From Ceratorhiza oryzae-sativae (lineage: Eukaryota > Basidiomycota > Agaricomycetes > Cantharellales > Ceratobasidiaceae), in contig JARWMV010000052.1 of the NCBI GenBank assembly GCA_030998015.1, forward strand, positions 40,323 through 104,322: DNA of 64,000 nt, written 5' to 3'. The stretch's first letter is position 1, and the number at the start of each line of letters is the position of its first letter. Shown here in pieces: positions 1 to 13,169 of this stretch. A program made the translations under genes and the position numbers. The notes under the pieces are model-generated. The model did no database searches. It had not been told where the DNA came from and saw only the letters and a program-made list of their open reading frames with translations.

Positions 1-446
1 TGGTCGGGGTTGTTGTATTTACACATAAACCTGAACCACATTTGCTGAGGCGCCGGCGGATCAACTTGATTGTTATATATGCGGCACAGTTCGACTCTGT
101 AGTGACTGTAAGCTACAGATCTCCAGGTCTCCTCTGCCGCTTCTACGACACATAAAGCCATGAGTAAAGCCGCGGTGCTAATGACATCAAGGTTGTTTGC
201 ATATGTACCTATTATTTCTTGGTCAGAATAGTTCCAAGCAGCCAAATCGGACAGGGAGTTCAAGCCTCTACGCTTCTTAGAGGACGGCCATTCTCCGGGA
301 GGTACGACAGGTTTTGAGAGGACAGTTGGCATTGAAAGCTCAATCGTGCAAGTAATAGGGGTAGTTAGGAGCTGATTCCATCTGCAATTACACGCCTTAT
401 ATACACCGAGAGAGGCCAACGCGGCTGTACGAATGTCCCAGAATTC
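1..446 (-). CDS. 3' portion of an unidentified gene, cut by the left window edge
   Basis: On the minus strand one frame stays open from 494 down to base 1. A credible splice acceptor (complement of CTGTAG, 447-452) opens an exon at about 446. The frame gives well-behaved protein text, including EFWDIRTAALASLGVY and, near the edge, EETWRSVAYSHYRVELCRIY. I recognise no domain. Upstream exons probably lie between 450 and about 830, where another minus-strand open stretch of 109 codons (495-824) exists, but I could not join them with confidence. The gene continues past base 1, so its stop and size are unknown. It lies just downstream of TF1 on the same strand. Coding status is moderately supported; function is unknown. 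Confidence 0.5.
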
Positions 447-959
447 TGTAGATTCGCTTACTGAACTCAAGGCCGACGTACTTGCCCTCGGGTTTTAGCT
501 ATCCACAAATAATGTGCGCCAGCGCTTATATGAGTCAGCACCGCGGCTTGGCCCGGTATAACCGCACGGTTCGCGGTACGGTACGGTGAATTTCAAATGG
601 CCTCTGGAATATTCCAGCACCGTACCACTTCGGCACCGCACGGAGCCACCGTGAACTACCGGATCTTCGTCTACCATGCTGATCCCTATTAGAGACTGGA
701 CGAACACATCTGTGCACGTGACCTGGTTCCGAATCGCATGCATCTCAACTATCTTAGACACGCTCGGCCGTAGAGCACCCCACGATCTCCCCGGTACCCC
801 ACGTGCGCAATCTTTTTGAACCATTGCTTCATTCTTTTAATTCAAAATCGGACAATACAACTTTCATTGCATTGCGTATGTATTCGGCATTAATAAATAG
901 AAATAATAACACATAATCAAATACACTCTATCCTGTACAGCGTAATAACCACCATCGTT

Positions 960-3094
960 CTACTCACCAAGGTCAATGACCGCTCTCCTCGAAGCAACAT
1001 AATCCTCCCACGTAACCGCCGCGCCGTTCGCCCCAACGCCCCGCCACAAGTGGTCCAATATAGGTGCAAACTTCATACTCTGGGTCAACCACATCTTTTC
1101 ACTCAGGGGCTGAGAAAGCGACGAGCGAAACGCGCTCCGATCGGCTTCCGTTCGGGAGCATATAGCTGCCTATTTATAGCTTTAGATTGATTGTTTATCA
1201 TACGAGGGATGATATGGGGCTGACCAGCAAGATCGGACCCATCAAATACGCCCCGCCCGAAAACTGTGATTTGACAAGCGAGTGCAAACGGCTAATCTGT
1301 CGAGCGGAGGATTGGACTCGTGGGTCATGGCTCGTGACCCGGCACATTCCCTAAGGCCAAGCCGGTTCTCAACCAGCTGACAAAAATGGCGCATTTCGAG
1401 AGACGCACCATGTACAGGTATATCAACAGCAAATGTCTCCATCCCTCTTGCACCGCGACTCGAACGATATGTTTCCCCGAGTCGGACTCTGGGTCAAACG
1501 AGCAGCTTGGGCGCCACGCCCAAGCGTCGGCTTCGATCTCTCTCCATGGTGTCTCCTCCATCGGACAACCACCCGGATGCCGCGCTCTCCACTGGTTGAT
1601 CCTTACAATGGAAAACATAACCCTGTTCGGACACCCATGGACCCACTCGATTGGATGCGTGCCTTGCGGTTCGATGATCGGATGGGATAGGTCATAGTCG
1701 ACGATTAGAGGAATACCAAACGTAAGGCTCGAGATGTTATCCATGAAAATATAACGTCCAACCTCGTGTCGAGGAGGCAAGAGCGCATGAGCGAGGGATA
1801 TGCCGTTTGACATTGGGTCCCGTGACCAGAGGGATGGATCTGCATACGCAACCTGCATAAACACAGGGAGCATAGATCGAAGGAGGGCATGCCCAGCTTT
1901 AATGTCCGAGGTCATGTACCTAAGGAACGCGACCTAGGAGAGGATGAGTGATCAATCAGTCGATCAATTTGAAGGGCCTGATGACCTACCTGTAGAGCCC
2001 CACCAAGACGGCCAATCAAATCGTCGAGCCTTGTGTCATCCTTGGAGGTAATACAAAGTCGATCAAGTCGATTGAGCCATGGAAGAAACCGAGAAATGTC
2101 GTGATTGTCGCTTTGTCGTATCGAGAATAACATCTGTGCGCCAAGGAAACTCGACCAGTGAACAAACTTTGAGGCAATGATTCGAGTCGCAAAGTGACCC
2201 CGGACGGCTTCCATATGGATCTCCATGGGCTTGAAGAACATGATGTTGAACAGTTGTTCATCTGAGATCAGAATCAGCACACGACAAGGATAATTGTGTG
2301 GCTGTACCTGAACTCACACTCGGACAGGATAAAGCTCACAGTTTGACCAGTTATGAAGGGCTTCGGGACAAACCGCGGTGGAAGTGAGTAGCCCATCAGG
2401 GTGGGAAACAATCCCGAGTCAACCAGTTGACCCGCCCCAGCCGAAGCTTCCGAGTTGTAACCACTGGCTGAAGACTCATGTTCATCGTCAGAGTTTCCGA
2501 CACCAGTTGTAGCCGTAGGTGAGAGCCGTGCGATTGAAGTGGCTTGATAGTAGTGCGGTGCGGCGGCGAGATCAGAGGCTGGACCATTCAGAGTCGCTTC
2601 CGCCATTGGGTTAAACTGATACAAGTCGAGGCCGAAGGATAGGAGTGAATTGGATCCCGTAGACACTATAGTCGACATGACCTAATGATACGGTCAGTTT
2701 ACTGGTGAGTAAGATAATAATCGCGTACGTGTTGGTCTCTGTCGGTCCAAACGACATGTGAAACTGAGCCTAAAGTTTCGTCAAATTTTATCCTCGACCA
2801 CTCCAGGATCAACCTTACCTGGTCCTGACAGTCCATTCAGTTGATTCCCGAGGCCAGACGCTTCGTTTCTAAATATACCCAAGGAGTCGCCGCGGGGGGC
2901 AGTTGGATTCTTGCGTCCATAGCCCAGACATTTGTGGCCCGACTCGCTACATTGCACGCATGTTGGGCGCGCCCTGTCACACTTTCTTTTTCTGGGAAAA
3001 ATTGGGCATCTCTACACGATATCCGGTGTGATTTTGCTCACCTCCGCTGGCAAGTGATACAGCTCGTGGGGCGAGGGCCTGGAAGATCCTTCAT
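960..3094 (-). CDS. Zn(II)2Cys6 transcription factor with fungal-type C-terminal domain (TF1)
   Basis: Probable nuclear DNA-binding regulator. The start at 3094 gives MKDLPGPRPTSCITCQRR. An intron at 2992-3041 then splits the binuclear cluster, which reads CITCQRRKRKC followed by CVQC and CLGYGRK after splicing, with perfect C-x2-C-x6-C-x6-C-x2-C-x6-C spacing. A small exon near 2750 and a Ser/Thr/Ala-rich linker (about 2300-2682) follow. Then come helical middle-homology-like exons (about 1990-2260 and 1370-1915; key text FMQVAYADPSLW, GISLAHALL, AVQEGWRHLLLIYLYM), and C-terminal exons ending VTWEDYVASRRAVIDLGE and a TAG at 960-962. I see no frame break, so it looks functional. It is a paralogue of the five other copies in this window. 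Target genes cannot be read from sequence. Confidence 0.85.
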
Positions 3095-4341
3095 GGAAAT
3101 AACCTATCCTGCAACGGGTCGAGCGAATGAGCAACAGATGTGATGGCAAGATACGTGGCGGCGGTCGAGGTCAGAAATATGTAGTCCATCCATGTCGACC
3201 GCCGATCGTGGTCAAGGCCGTGATCCGGGATGCCGAGCGTATGCGTCACTCCCGGCGCTTAGACCCGGCGGGGTTTCAACCCCATCAGCAATACAAAATC
3301 ATGCCTATTTTCGTGTTGTAGTTTGACTTCCGGCGGCGTCCCACTCCAGCAACGGCCATGCCGTCTCGGCAATGATGTGAAACAAGTCGGTAATCTCCCT
3401 CTATTCGATAGTACAGACCCAGCCACAGTCCAGCCATTGGACGATAATAAACCATGTATGGCGCGATATCCTGCTTAAGAACCTGCCGGAGAACGCAGGA
3501 TCAGGATTTTTCCAGTAGATGCAGACGCGCTGATCTCGGTAGGCTACATTACCCGTTATTAAGAATCTCCACTCAATCTCTGTGGTTACGGAAATTCCCG
3601 AGTTTTGAGAGTGGTGCAAAATCAAATTCAACTATCCCAAAAGGCCCCAAATTAAATGTGCACCATCTCTCTCGGTATTGGGGCTGCACAATAAAAGGCA
3701 GATCGAAGTATGCTCCAGAACAAGCTCCGGATTCTCACAGAAGAGAACCAGATTAAATCAGAGTGACGACCTTGAAAGGGGTTCATCTATGTGGTCCTAA
3801 ACAAACAGTATATCCCGAGGGCGAAGGGTAGTTTGTGTTTGGCTGACGGCTTTTCTTTAGAATCAGAACAGTTCATGGAGGATGGTAGGATGAGATCTTT
3901 TGTTGAAACTTGAACGTGCGACAGTCTCACAATATAATTACAGCTCGGAAAATCCGACACATCCGATTCGCAAAAGTGGATTACGAGGCGCGGACCGGAC
4001 ATACACACAGCTTCCACTGGAAGACCAACCCCATCATTTGACAACCTCTGCACTTATTTCCGATTCACCGTGTTATTGCAAAGCAACGGGGTCAATTTCG
4101 TCTCCTTGTTCATTGTTAACCCCACACATAGACTTTACATATGTAGCCTGGCCGGAAATGCTCACCGCTCAATAGCTGTGCAGGTTGTCATGCGAGGACT
4201 CGATAGAATCCGCTTTCGAGATAAACGATCCTCCAGCTCGGATATGTTGAACGAGATTATACTCCCCTAATATTCCAGCGCATATAACCCGCTTTCATCT
4301 GCACTTCTGAAGCTACCAGTGCATTTATCCATGGTCCATCT
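3095..4341. other. Intergenic region between TF1 and the MYND gene
   Basis: Divergent promoter space for TF1 (minus) and the MYND gene (plus). Short open frames on both strands lack family resemblance or splice continuity. I see no RNA gene, repeat or convincing core promoter. Confidence 0.4.
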
Positions 4342-6548
4342 ATGCTACACGATGGAGAATTGGAAGAACACGATGATCGTGATGATCGATCGTGGGTTCA
4401 CGACTGCGCCGAGCCCCATGTGACTGCGGAGCGTTTGGGCACTGACCCTTCGATCGGCAACCCATTTCAAGATCTTGACTACGGCACATGGTTAAACAAC
4501 CCGGATTGGCGCGGTGAATATTTCTGGGTATTTTTTTCCATTCAATCACCCACGTCAATGCCCTGAACTTGGCCGTTGGACTAACCTGATTCAAGCCACG
4601 TCATGACATCATAGTCGACAAGCGGCAAACAACACGACATGACGCGCCATACGGCTGCGACCACCACCACCCGTCGGGACCTCGTAGGATGAACCACTCT
4701 TGCGGTCCGCCGTTGAAAACATATTTCGATCCTATTCTCAACTATCCACGCCAACATGCGCTCACGCATCGCGGAATCCGGGCTCGCTCTGACATTCTGG
4801 CGGCGATCAATACTCTCAAGACGACAGCTTTCCCGTCGACAGACGTGTTGGAAAAAGCGTTGGAAGTGGAGATGCATCCCGACCTCAAGGTGCATTTGCG
4901 CAGCCCTGGCGCTATCCCCGCTTACGTCTCGTTGATACGCAACTGTTGCCAAACGCACAAGGTAGGCCGGCCCGTGTCTATCCTCGTGATGCTGACGCGG
5001 TTATGTGGCTCGATTCTCCACAGCTCTTGACTTGCGCCCATGGATATCTCTGTCTTCGTGTCTTATGTCTCGCTCTGGAGTCTGCGCTTCACACGAGTGT
5101 ACCCCAGGTGGTTTCGAAATACGACATAGATTCCGAAGCAGACCGAATGGCCGCATGTATCGCGGTTAGCATCGGGCGTTCCTCCGACGCGCGTTGTCCA
5201 TTTTTATTTTGGGAGCCGCCTGCACCAACTTTGGAGCGCCAAGTATTTTCCTCGGCCGGAGGTCTGACGGTTAGCAACACTCGCTTTTTGGCGGACACGC
5301 TTTTCGAAGAACGCAAGGGGCTTTTGGAGGCTTGCCTGAACTATGGTTTGCCTGGATTATCAGCTGTTATTGTCATTCTCTGGCAGTTTGCAGTCACTGA
5401 AAGGTGCGTTTGCCCAGTGGTAACGGTTCTTTTATATAATAACGCCATCATCAGTGATTGGCTGCTCAAGGAACGTTTGGATGTCCTTCAATTCCGCAAC
5501 TTCATTGCTTCATCGAGGGTTGATCGTCCTATCACCCAAGCATTGTCCAAACCGTTTCTCCTGGCACCAACAACTCCGGCAGCCTTGACCAATTGTGCCG
5601 ATCATGTGGATGCGCAGAACCTATTAGAGGCATTGCGAAGGAATGCTGAGCTTACCCATATCGACGATGCAACTCGGACGCTTGTATGGGTTGGCGAAGC
5701 GGTTGCACTCAAGGGCGATACTCGATACATTCCCGCCCTGATGAACATTGCTCGTGATGTGATAATGCATCTCATCAGGAGGCCCAAAAGCGACCCAGAA
5801 GAGGCCGTCAGTATCATCGAAGTGGGCTCGTTTATGGTCCATTCCATCCGGTAAACTTATTCCAATTGTATCCGACGATAAACTGATATTTGAAAATGCT
5901 AGCCTCTATTTTCAGAGCAAACTCTGGAATCGGGATCGAGCGCGAACATTGGTCGAAGGCGTGATAGAAAGCAGCCAGGTGCTAGGAATATGCGGATATC
6001 TCTACCTTCGTGCGCTGGACTTGATGCTTATATATCGACACGGTCAGCGGCCATCTTGGCATAGCCAGTTCTTCGTCCATCTTCGATCCCTCTTGCACGC
6101 TATCGGCGTGATCGCCGACCGACTTTTGGAGTATCGCATCGTTTCAAACATCGCCCCCAAAACGCTGACCACTGCATTCATCGACTGGTCTCGCGTTCAG
6201 CTGCAACACGATGCGCGCCTGGCTCGATCCCACGCTAGCTCGTCTGTGTATGATAGTTTTCACAGGCCTTGGGTCGAACTCGGCGAAGCATTTGACTTTC
6301 AGCTCGCCTCACCCTATACGTGCTCATATGCTCGATGCTACAGTAATCTTCCACTGCCGTACGTCTCACTACTCGTCTGCGAGTCTTGTGACAGGACGTA
6401 TTACTGTAGCCTAGCCTGCCAACGCGCGTGAGTTGTGCTTTCACCTGACGCGACGACGCCCTAAGCCTAACCATATATACGCAGAGACTGGCTGCTCGAC
6501 TCTACAATGTCGCACAGACACCACTGTTTGGGTATTGGGGTGAACTAG
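4342..6548 (+). CDS. MYND-type zinc finger protein
   Basis: A six- to seven-exon gene of roughly 600 residues. The start at 4342 (MLHDGELEEHDD) is the likeliest. Exons run about 4342-4525, 4680-4960, 5022-5402, 5454-5851, 5910-6428 and 6486-6548; introns have clean GT/AG ends, for example 5403-5453. The body is helical with no catalytic motif that I recognise (key text SPGAIPAYVSLIRNCCQTHK, EACLNYGLPGLSAVIVILW). The extreme C terminus is a MYND finger: CSYARC, CESC, YYCSLAC, then after the last intron ADW and HRHHC, ending at TAG 6546-6548. MYND fingers bind proline-rich partner peptides rather than DNA. C-terminal MYND proteins of this build are numerous in Rhizoctonia-like fungi as far as I recall, without a known function. 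It has no obvious functional link to its neighbours. Confidence 0.75.
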
Positions 6549-6738
6549 CGCGCCTTGTGACCAATATGTATAATATGTGAATTGCACCCCCTTCGCTCAC
6601 ATTATCGTTTGTAACTAGCTTTCGTCAAGTTTTGGACAGCATGCAATTATAATACATAATAATATCTCAGACGCTTCAGACTCGCTGCCTCAAAGGACAG
6701 AATCCCAAAATGATACACAGAACAAGAACAAAATAGAA

Positions 6739-9700
6739 CTAAGGCCCACTGATACTGGTCGGATCGATTCCACTCTGTTCGCACATGCCCCTAAACACCC
6801 CTCCGGGTTGAGCATACAGCTCGGCTGGCGTACCCGACTCGACTATCCGGCCTTCATCCATAACTACCACATGGTCGTAATGGACGATAGTTCGAATCCG
6901 GTCTGCCTCATGTCAAGCGACGCAATTCCGAAATGATGCGGACACTTACGAGCAATGCATAGAATCGTACGACTTGCAAACTCTGTTTGAATAGTCTGCT
7001 GTATCTTGGCATCGGTTTCGAGGTCTACACTGGCCGTGGCTGCACAAGATCCTCCCCAAGTTCGTAATTACGCTCCCCCAAATGTGGGCTAGAGTACTGA
7101 CCTTCGTCGAGAACCAAGATCTTGGTCTGCTTGACTAGTGCGCGAGCGAGCGAAAGGAGCGAACGTTGACCTGCGCTGAGATTTGCACCTTCGGCCGTGA
7201 TAGGCGAGTCAAGGCTAAGCAACGAGGATGTTTGCTTCGAGTCATCGCCCAGCAAATGCGATCGCCGGAGTGCGCTGTGCAATGTGGCGTCGTCGTGCTC
7301 GTTGAACGGGTCGAGGTTGGACCGGATAGTTCCTGTGAATGCGTGGTCAGTGCGACGTCTTGGTAAATATCACACTCTGAATCTACCGGAAAGAATACTA
7401 GCTTCCTGGGGTATGATCGCGATCTTCGAACGTAATGTGCTCAATCCGATTCTAGATACATCTACGCCGTCTATATGAATAGAGCCGGACGTAACCTCGA
7501 CGACCCGGAACAGGGCCGCCATCAGTGAGCTTTTCCCTTTGTTGGTGAATTGGTTTAGCTTCATTATCAACTGCTATCATAACGGTCTCACCTGCCCCCG
7601 TTCGGCCAACGACGCCAATCTTTTCGCCCCCGCGAACGTGGAGAGATATTCCCTGAAGAGTTGCTGGCAAGTTAGGTCGATAGGACATGACAACGTCTCG
7701 TAGCTCGATAGATCCAGTGGCCGGCCAGGTTACGGGCGGTATTTGCGAGGGCACAACGTAGGGCTTTTCTTGGGGTACGTTGCCTGACTCTGTGTATTGT
7801 AGAACTGAGAAGGAGTTCAGCTTGGCGATTTGGGTCAATTACAATCGACTTACCCCTCTCCACAGCGTTCATATTGTTTTCGACTAGAAAGCTGTGAGTA
7901 AAAAAAGGTAATCAAATCGAAAATCCTACCTTCTGCTGATTGTCTTGTCATGAGGCCTATACCGAGATTCGATAAGTACTCGCCAAGGTAAACGTCGGCC
8001 CACTTACCCATTATTTGCACCATGCCGGTTAGAGTGGACTATTCCAACTGCATCAGTTTCCATGCAACATGAACCCAATTCATTCGGTATTATTCTCACC
8101 AAAACCAAGCCAATCTCCGCTGGAGAAACACCGTTTACCCCGACAACGGACATGATAGCGGCTGCAAAAATGAGTAGAGATCCTAGGAAACTCAGCCGGA
8201 TGGCGAGCCATCGTTGGTTGGCTATATGCTTCTCGTGAGCGCTCCGAGTAATGTATACATGTGAGTGCTGACCTGTGGTTAGAGAAAGCGCCCTATTCTC
8301 AAGGTCGATGTAGTATTTGTTCTCGTCGCAGAATCGATTCGTTGCGCTATACCCTCTGATTGTTGCAATCCCGGCCAATGACTCAGAAAAATGTGAGTAC
8401 AGTAGGCTACGTAGGCTTGCATCTATGGGCATTTAGTTAGTCACAGCCGAATAGTAAGCAAAGGTAACTTACCGAGCCGCTTCATCTCGCGAGCACTGGC
8501 ACGATAGAAGGCTGCAAAATACTGATATAGAACGAGGGCTAGTACGGCGACGATGACTTGGAGAACAACTTAACGTTGAGCGAAGCTCCTATTTACTCAA
8601 GATCCAAGCTCACCAAAATAATGCTCGAGAATAGTGATGACGATCACACTAGCCGCGAGTGTGCTAACAGTAGAGGTGTCTAACGAGATAGCCATGAGCG
8701 GAATAGCTACTCGGTTTTGTTGCAGACTTACAGATCCGAATAGAGTCGGAAAGTGAATTGTCCATAGCTATCGCAAAATGAGTACAACCCTCGGTTGTTC
8801 AATATCGTAAAACTCACTATCGATATCTTTCCCAAACACTCCCAGAATTCGACCGAGGGGCTAAAAAAACCATATAAGGAGAGAAACAGGCATCGAAATG
8901 GGTTTCATACTGTTGTGTCAAAGAAAGACATCTGAGGTGGCTGTTATTAAGGGATGCGAGAATGTTCGATGCAATCCAACTCACCGGTGCATGAAAAACC
9001 CGATTGAGTGCCTGGCGATGAAGGTATTTTGAAGATTCGTACGTTACCAAGCATAGAGCAATCCCCCTGTTTGGTTGAACCATCAGTGAAAACACAAAAC
9101 CAATATTTAAAAGACTGACCTAACGAGGGCGAAAAGTGCAGAACCCAGGCCAAGGGCAGCATATCCGGCCATGTAAATACTTAATGGTTGTTTGAATGCA
9201 CTACAAATTCTTCAATCAGTACCGTGAGTTCCCAGAATAATCTAGCGTACATACTCATTTTGCCACCATACGAGCCAAAAATAACCGACGCCGTAGCAAC
9301 CTTGAGCCAAAACCGTACTTGCAATCGCGATGGGTAGTATGAACAAACTGCCCCCTGACGAAAAGTATCGGCCATAAACTACGAAATTGTTAGCATGCAC
9401 AATTTGTAGATTAAAACAAAATTTACCGCTCCACTTGACCGTGCCTATGGTGCGCCTTTCCGGTTGGATGAGTTTGCCCTCTAATTTACCCATGCTGGCG
9501 TGCTTCCCAGTTGAACCCTTCTTTTCCCGACGCACATCCTTCGCCGCGGCGTCTATTTTAATTTTAGAAACCTCAGAGTTCGTTTTAAGCTCATCTATTC
9601 CTCCGAACTCTTGAATCAGTTTCGCAAATTTCCCTTTGGCACGAATCAAATCTTCATATGTTCCTGCCTCTTGGAGTCTCCCAACCATAATCAACCGTTT

Positions 9701-12700
9701 CTCGGACACAAAAGACGACTTTTCAGTAGAAATGTGAGAGGGATTACTTTCCCTGCCATCGGCCTCCTTGCTCTTCTCATAGTATTTGCATACTTCGTCT
9801 GTGCACCCCAGAGTGTAGATAATGTCTACGGATGGAAGCAAATGTAGGGCATGAGTGACGAGCAAGACGGTTTTGCCTCTGGCTTTTAAGTTCTTGAGAA
9901 CGGCGTTATGGAAGAGCGCGTGGCCCACATGGGCGTCGACTGAAATTCAAGCAATATCAGACTGGCAATAGATTCTGAGCTTGAATAGCAAACTTACCAG
10001 CGCTGAAGGGGTCATCCAATAAGAAAACTTCCGCCGTATCATCGTACAACGCCCGCGCAATGTTTACACGTCTATCACCATTGGCATTGGTCCCAATGTT
10101 AGTACGAGATGATTAAAACTTACTGTTTTTGACCTCCTGATAGATCTGGGATACCTCGTCAGATATATGCGTACGTCCCCAACAGTATCCACTTACTAAT
10201 CCCTTTCTCGCCAATCTGCGTCGAACTCAAGTCAGCGGCCGCTTTCCGGATTAACCAAACATCACCCACTTCTGTCAAATCTCCAGCTGGCAACTGTTCC
10301 AGGTCGACTTCGAGGCTCGCATCGCGGATCGAAGCCCAATATCGTTCTTCATTCCATGGTCGGCCGAAAACAACGTTTTCTCGCTATAATTGGATATTAT
10401 TTGGGAGAAGATTATACTTTGCACAACTACGTACTAGTGTAGCGTTCTGCATCCAAGCAGTTTGGGCACAGTAAGCGGTTCGGCCCCCGAACACAACAGT
10501 GCCCTTCGGTTTGGGCATCTCGCCAAGCATGCCAAATAGCAGTGAGGATTTACCTATCATTCGGGTGTTGAGTTAGTCTTTTGAAACGAACCGGAAAACG
10601 TACCACTTCCAACCGGCCCCACGATAGCCACTAGACTGCCTCTCGGAACAGAGAACGAAACATCAGCTAAGCGAAAAGTAACTTGTGCCCTTTTTTCCAG
10701 CCTCTTTTCGGGACCTGCAGCCCCGCTCGACCGTTTGGCTTCCTTCTCATTTCCATCTTTGGATTTTGAGCCGGGAACATGGTACCACACAAACTCAGCG
10801 TTCTTCACTACCACCGCTTCCGTCTGGTCCGAGTCGATGACGATTGAATTTTCAGCTGTCTCGGCCAGAAAGACGGTTTGAAGGCGGCGAATAGCTAACG
10901 TCAGACTCGTTAGTAAGACGGAGGTAGATCAGTCAAAGTCACATGCCGTGCTTAGCGTCCACAGTACTCGAAAGGGCTCGCGGAAGCATCAAAAGGGGTT
11001 GGCTACGCACACAATTATTCAATATCCTCTTGGAAGCAGGAAGAACGATACGAACCGGAGCATCGAAAATAACGCTAGAGACGGAAAAACCACCGCAGCA
11101 TCTAACCGCTGATTATGTGTTGCTGCATAAGTGACAAAGCTTATCACAGCCGCGAATGTCGGGATCGAAAATGCGACAGCTTGGCTAATCGTTCAACATC
11201 AGCGTCTCATTCCGCCAGCTGGAAGAACAAACAAAAGCATACTTGATAGCTTTAATGAATAGCACGCCGCGCGTACCCCTCAACTCGTTCTTTCTGATGG
11301 CCCCGAGACGCTTCTCGAACTCCTCTTCGTAGACACACAGCTTGACGATGCGCATATTTCCAAATAGCTCCCGAACAAGCGAAGCCCGTTGATCGGTGTA
11401 TTTTGTCGATCGTTTACGAATCGTAAGCTGGTATGACATTAGTCCTTGCTGGATTGGGACTAGAAAAGCAAAAAGAGAAAACCCCGCGATGGCTGAGGGT
11501 CCAAGCTAGTAATCGAGTTTAGTATGGAATGCAAAGGCGAGGCCTTGGGACGTGCCTGGAGACACAGAAGGACTAGACAAATTGTCTACAAGTTCCGCTT
11601 GATCAGCTCGTCGGTCATTTCTTCAGCCTCAGGCTGAAAATAACACATACTAGTCGAATAGGTGTCGTCCACATGGCATGGAACCACTGAGCACACGAGT
11701 CGACCCTGCTTACATCCGTGCTGATATGATTGAGAAGGTTGTGGACCTCTTGGCCAGGGCGAAATCGGAGCCCACGAGCGTAGAGCGAGGCAGTGAGAGC
11801 AGTACGAGCCGCCACTCCAGTTGTCCTGACCGGTGACCCGGTGAGCTCAAGGCCACAGAAGTTCAGAACCAAATACTTACATGGATCGCCAGAAGAACTG
11901 GTGGGTGCAAATAGAGCCCCAAATGGTGAGTAGAGGAAGACCGATCGCTAGCCCGATGCCATTTCCAATATGAGGAATATCCGGACCCCCCCGGGCTCGA
12001 TTTTGGGCAAATTTAATGATAGCCTTGAATAACGACTAAGCGATCAAAAGCGAAGCAGCCACCAAGGGAGACGTACCTTGACGAGAAGGGGACCCATAAG
12101 TTGGCTTGTGTCACCAACGACTTTGTAAAGGCCTGATAGACCATGGGATAAACACTGAATTTGAGAACCATTATTATGGCTCAAGGCACGCACCGGCCAG
12201 CCAAAAATCTTTGCCTAATACATCATTCAATGCCCAAACTAGACTTGGCTCTCCTTCCGCTGCTTTCCAGGGCGTACAGCGTCTAAGCCAACGTGTTTTC
12301 TCTTTCGAGCCGTTTCGAGCCCGCTCGAGTCTTCTCTCCCAAGCCTCGTCGAAGGCCTTGCTCAGCGGTGCAGCCTCTTCCTCTGGTCTCACCTTCCAAA
12401 GGTCTGGGGCTTGAAGAGCTCGCTGGTATCCAAGTGTCATCATCGGGGTTAACCAGGCATAGGTCATGATGGACATAAACGATGCAGTAGCGAGAGGTGT
12501 GAGCGGGGCATCATTCAGCGAGGCTGGAGGTGGGGGTAGAGGAGACGAAGGGATCCAGAACTGGTACCTAATCCGGAGATGAGCCTGGGATTCAGGTTCA
12601 GCATATAGACCTACCAATGTATTCGATGTCGCTCGTTGGTACATCCCTCGTCCAGCTGAGGCTCAATGAGGTTGGGCTTCTTAGCTTTTTCGATTCCAGT

Positions 12701-13169
12701 ATCGCTGTGAGACCCAGGAACCATTTCGACAAGAATGAGCGGTTTGGACTTGGAGCGAGCTTTCGTCTTCCCTCTATCACATTACCTGGTTTTTATGGAT
12801 AAATCGGCGAATTCAGCCTCAAGCTCTCCTAATACCCGAAATATGCGCTCGTACATGTTTCAAAAAGGGAACCACACAACCCAGCTCCCACAACTTGGCG
12901 GACAGAAGATGGCCAGGTGCTGTCTGACATGAGCTTCATTTGACATCGGGCTGCTTTTGCCGGTGCTAGGCACAATGTACTAAGCCGGCAAGACGACGAA
13001 TCCAGAAGCACAGTATAAGCATGGATATCGACTTTGATCTTGCTGAGGCGTTTTTGTATCCACGCGGACTCAAGAGTGTCGGAGCGGAACTGTTGCTAGA
13101 CACAAGTCCCAGCGGCGAATTAGAATAGTGATTGCAACAAGAGTTCTGGGTGCAAGGCACATCTTTCAT
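6739..13169 (-). CDS. ABCC (MRP/Yor1-type) full ABC transporter
   Basis: Large membrane exporter, many exons, probably about 1,400 residues. Visible in order: a linker with [14 protein letters not shown] (about 12.7 kb) and [20 protein letters not shown] (about 12.5 kb), the typical entry to TMD1. TMD1 pieces follow at 11.2-11.9 kb. NBD1 has Walker A GPVGSG-K (split by an intron near 10.6 kb), signature NLSGGQKQ on a tiny exon near 10.15 kb, and Walker [11 protein letters not shown]. Then come TMD2 (about 8.0-9.4 kb) and NBD2 with Walker [14 protein letters not shown]-loop [11 protein letters not shown], signature [16 protein letters not shown] and Walker B ILVLDEATASVD. The stop is TAG at 6739-6741. 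All ATPase motifs are intact, so it should pump substrate (glutathione conjugates, drugs or metabolites are usual for the family). The 5' end is not resolved: the ATG at 13169 is only one option, and a TMD0 may be encoded in short exons at 12.8-13.2 kb. Confidence 0.85.
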
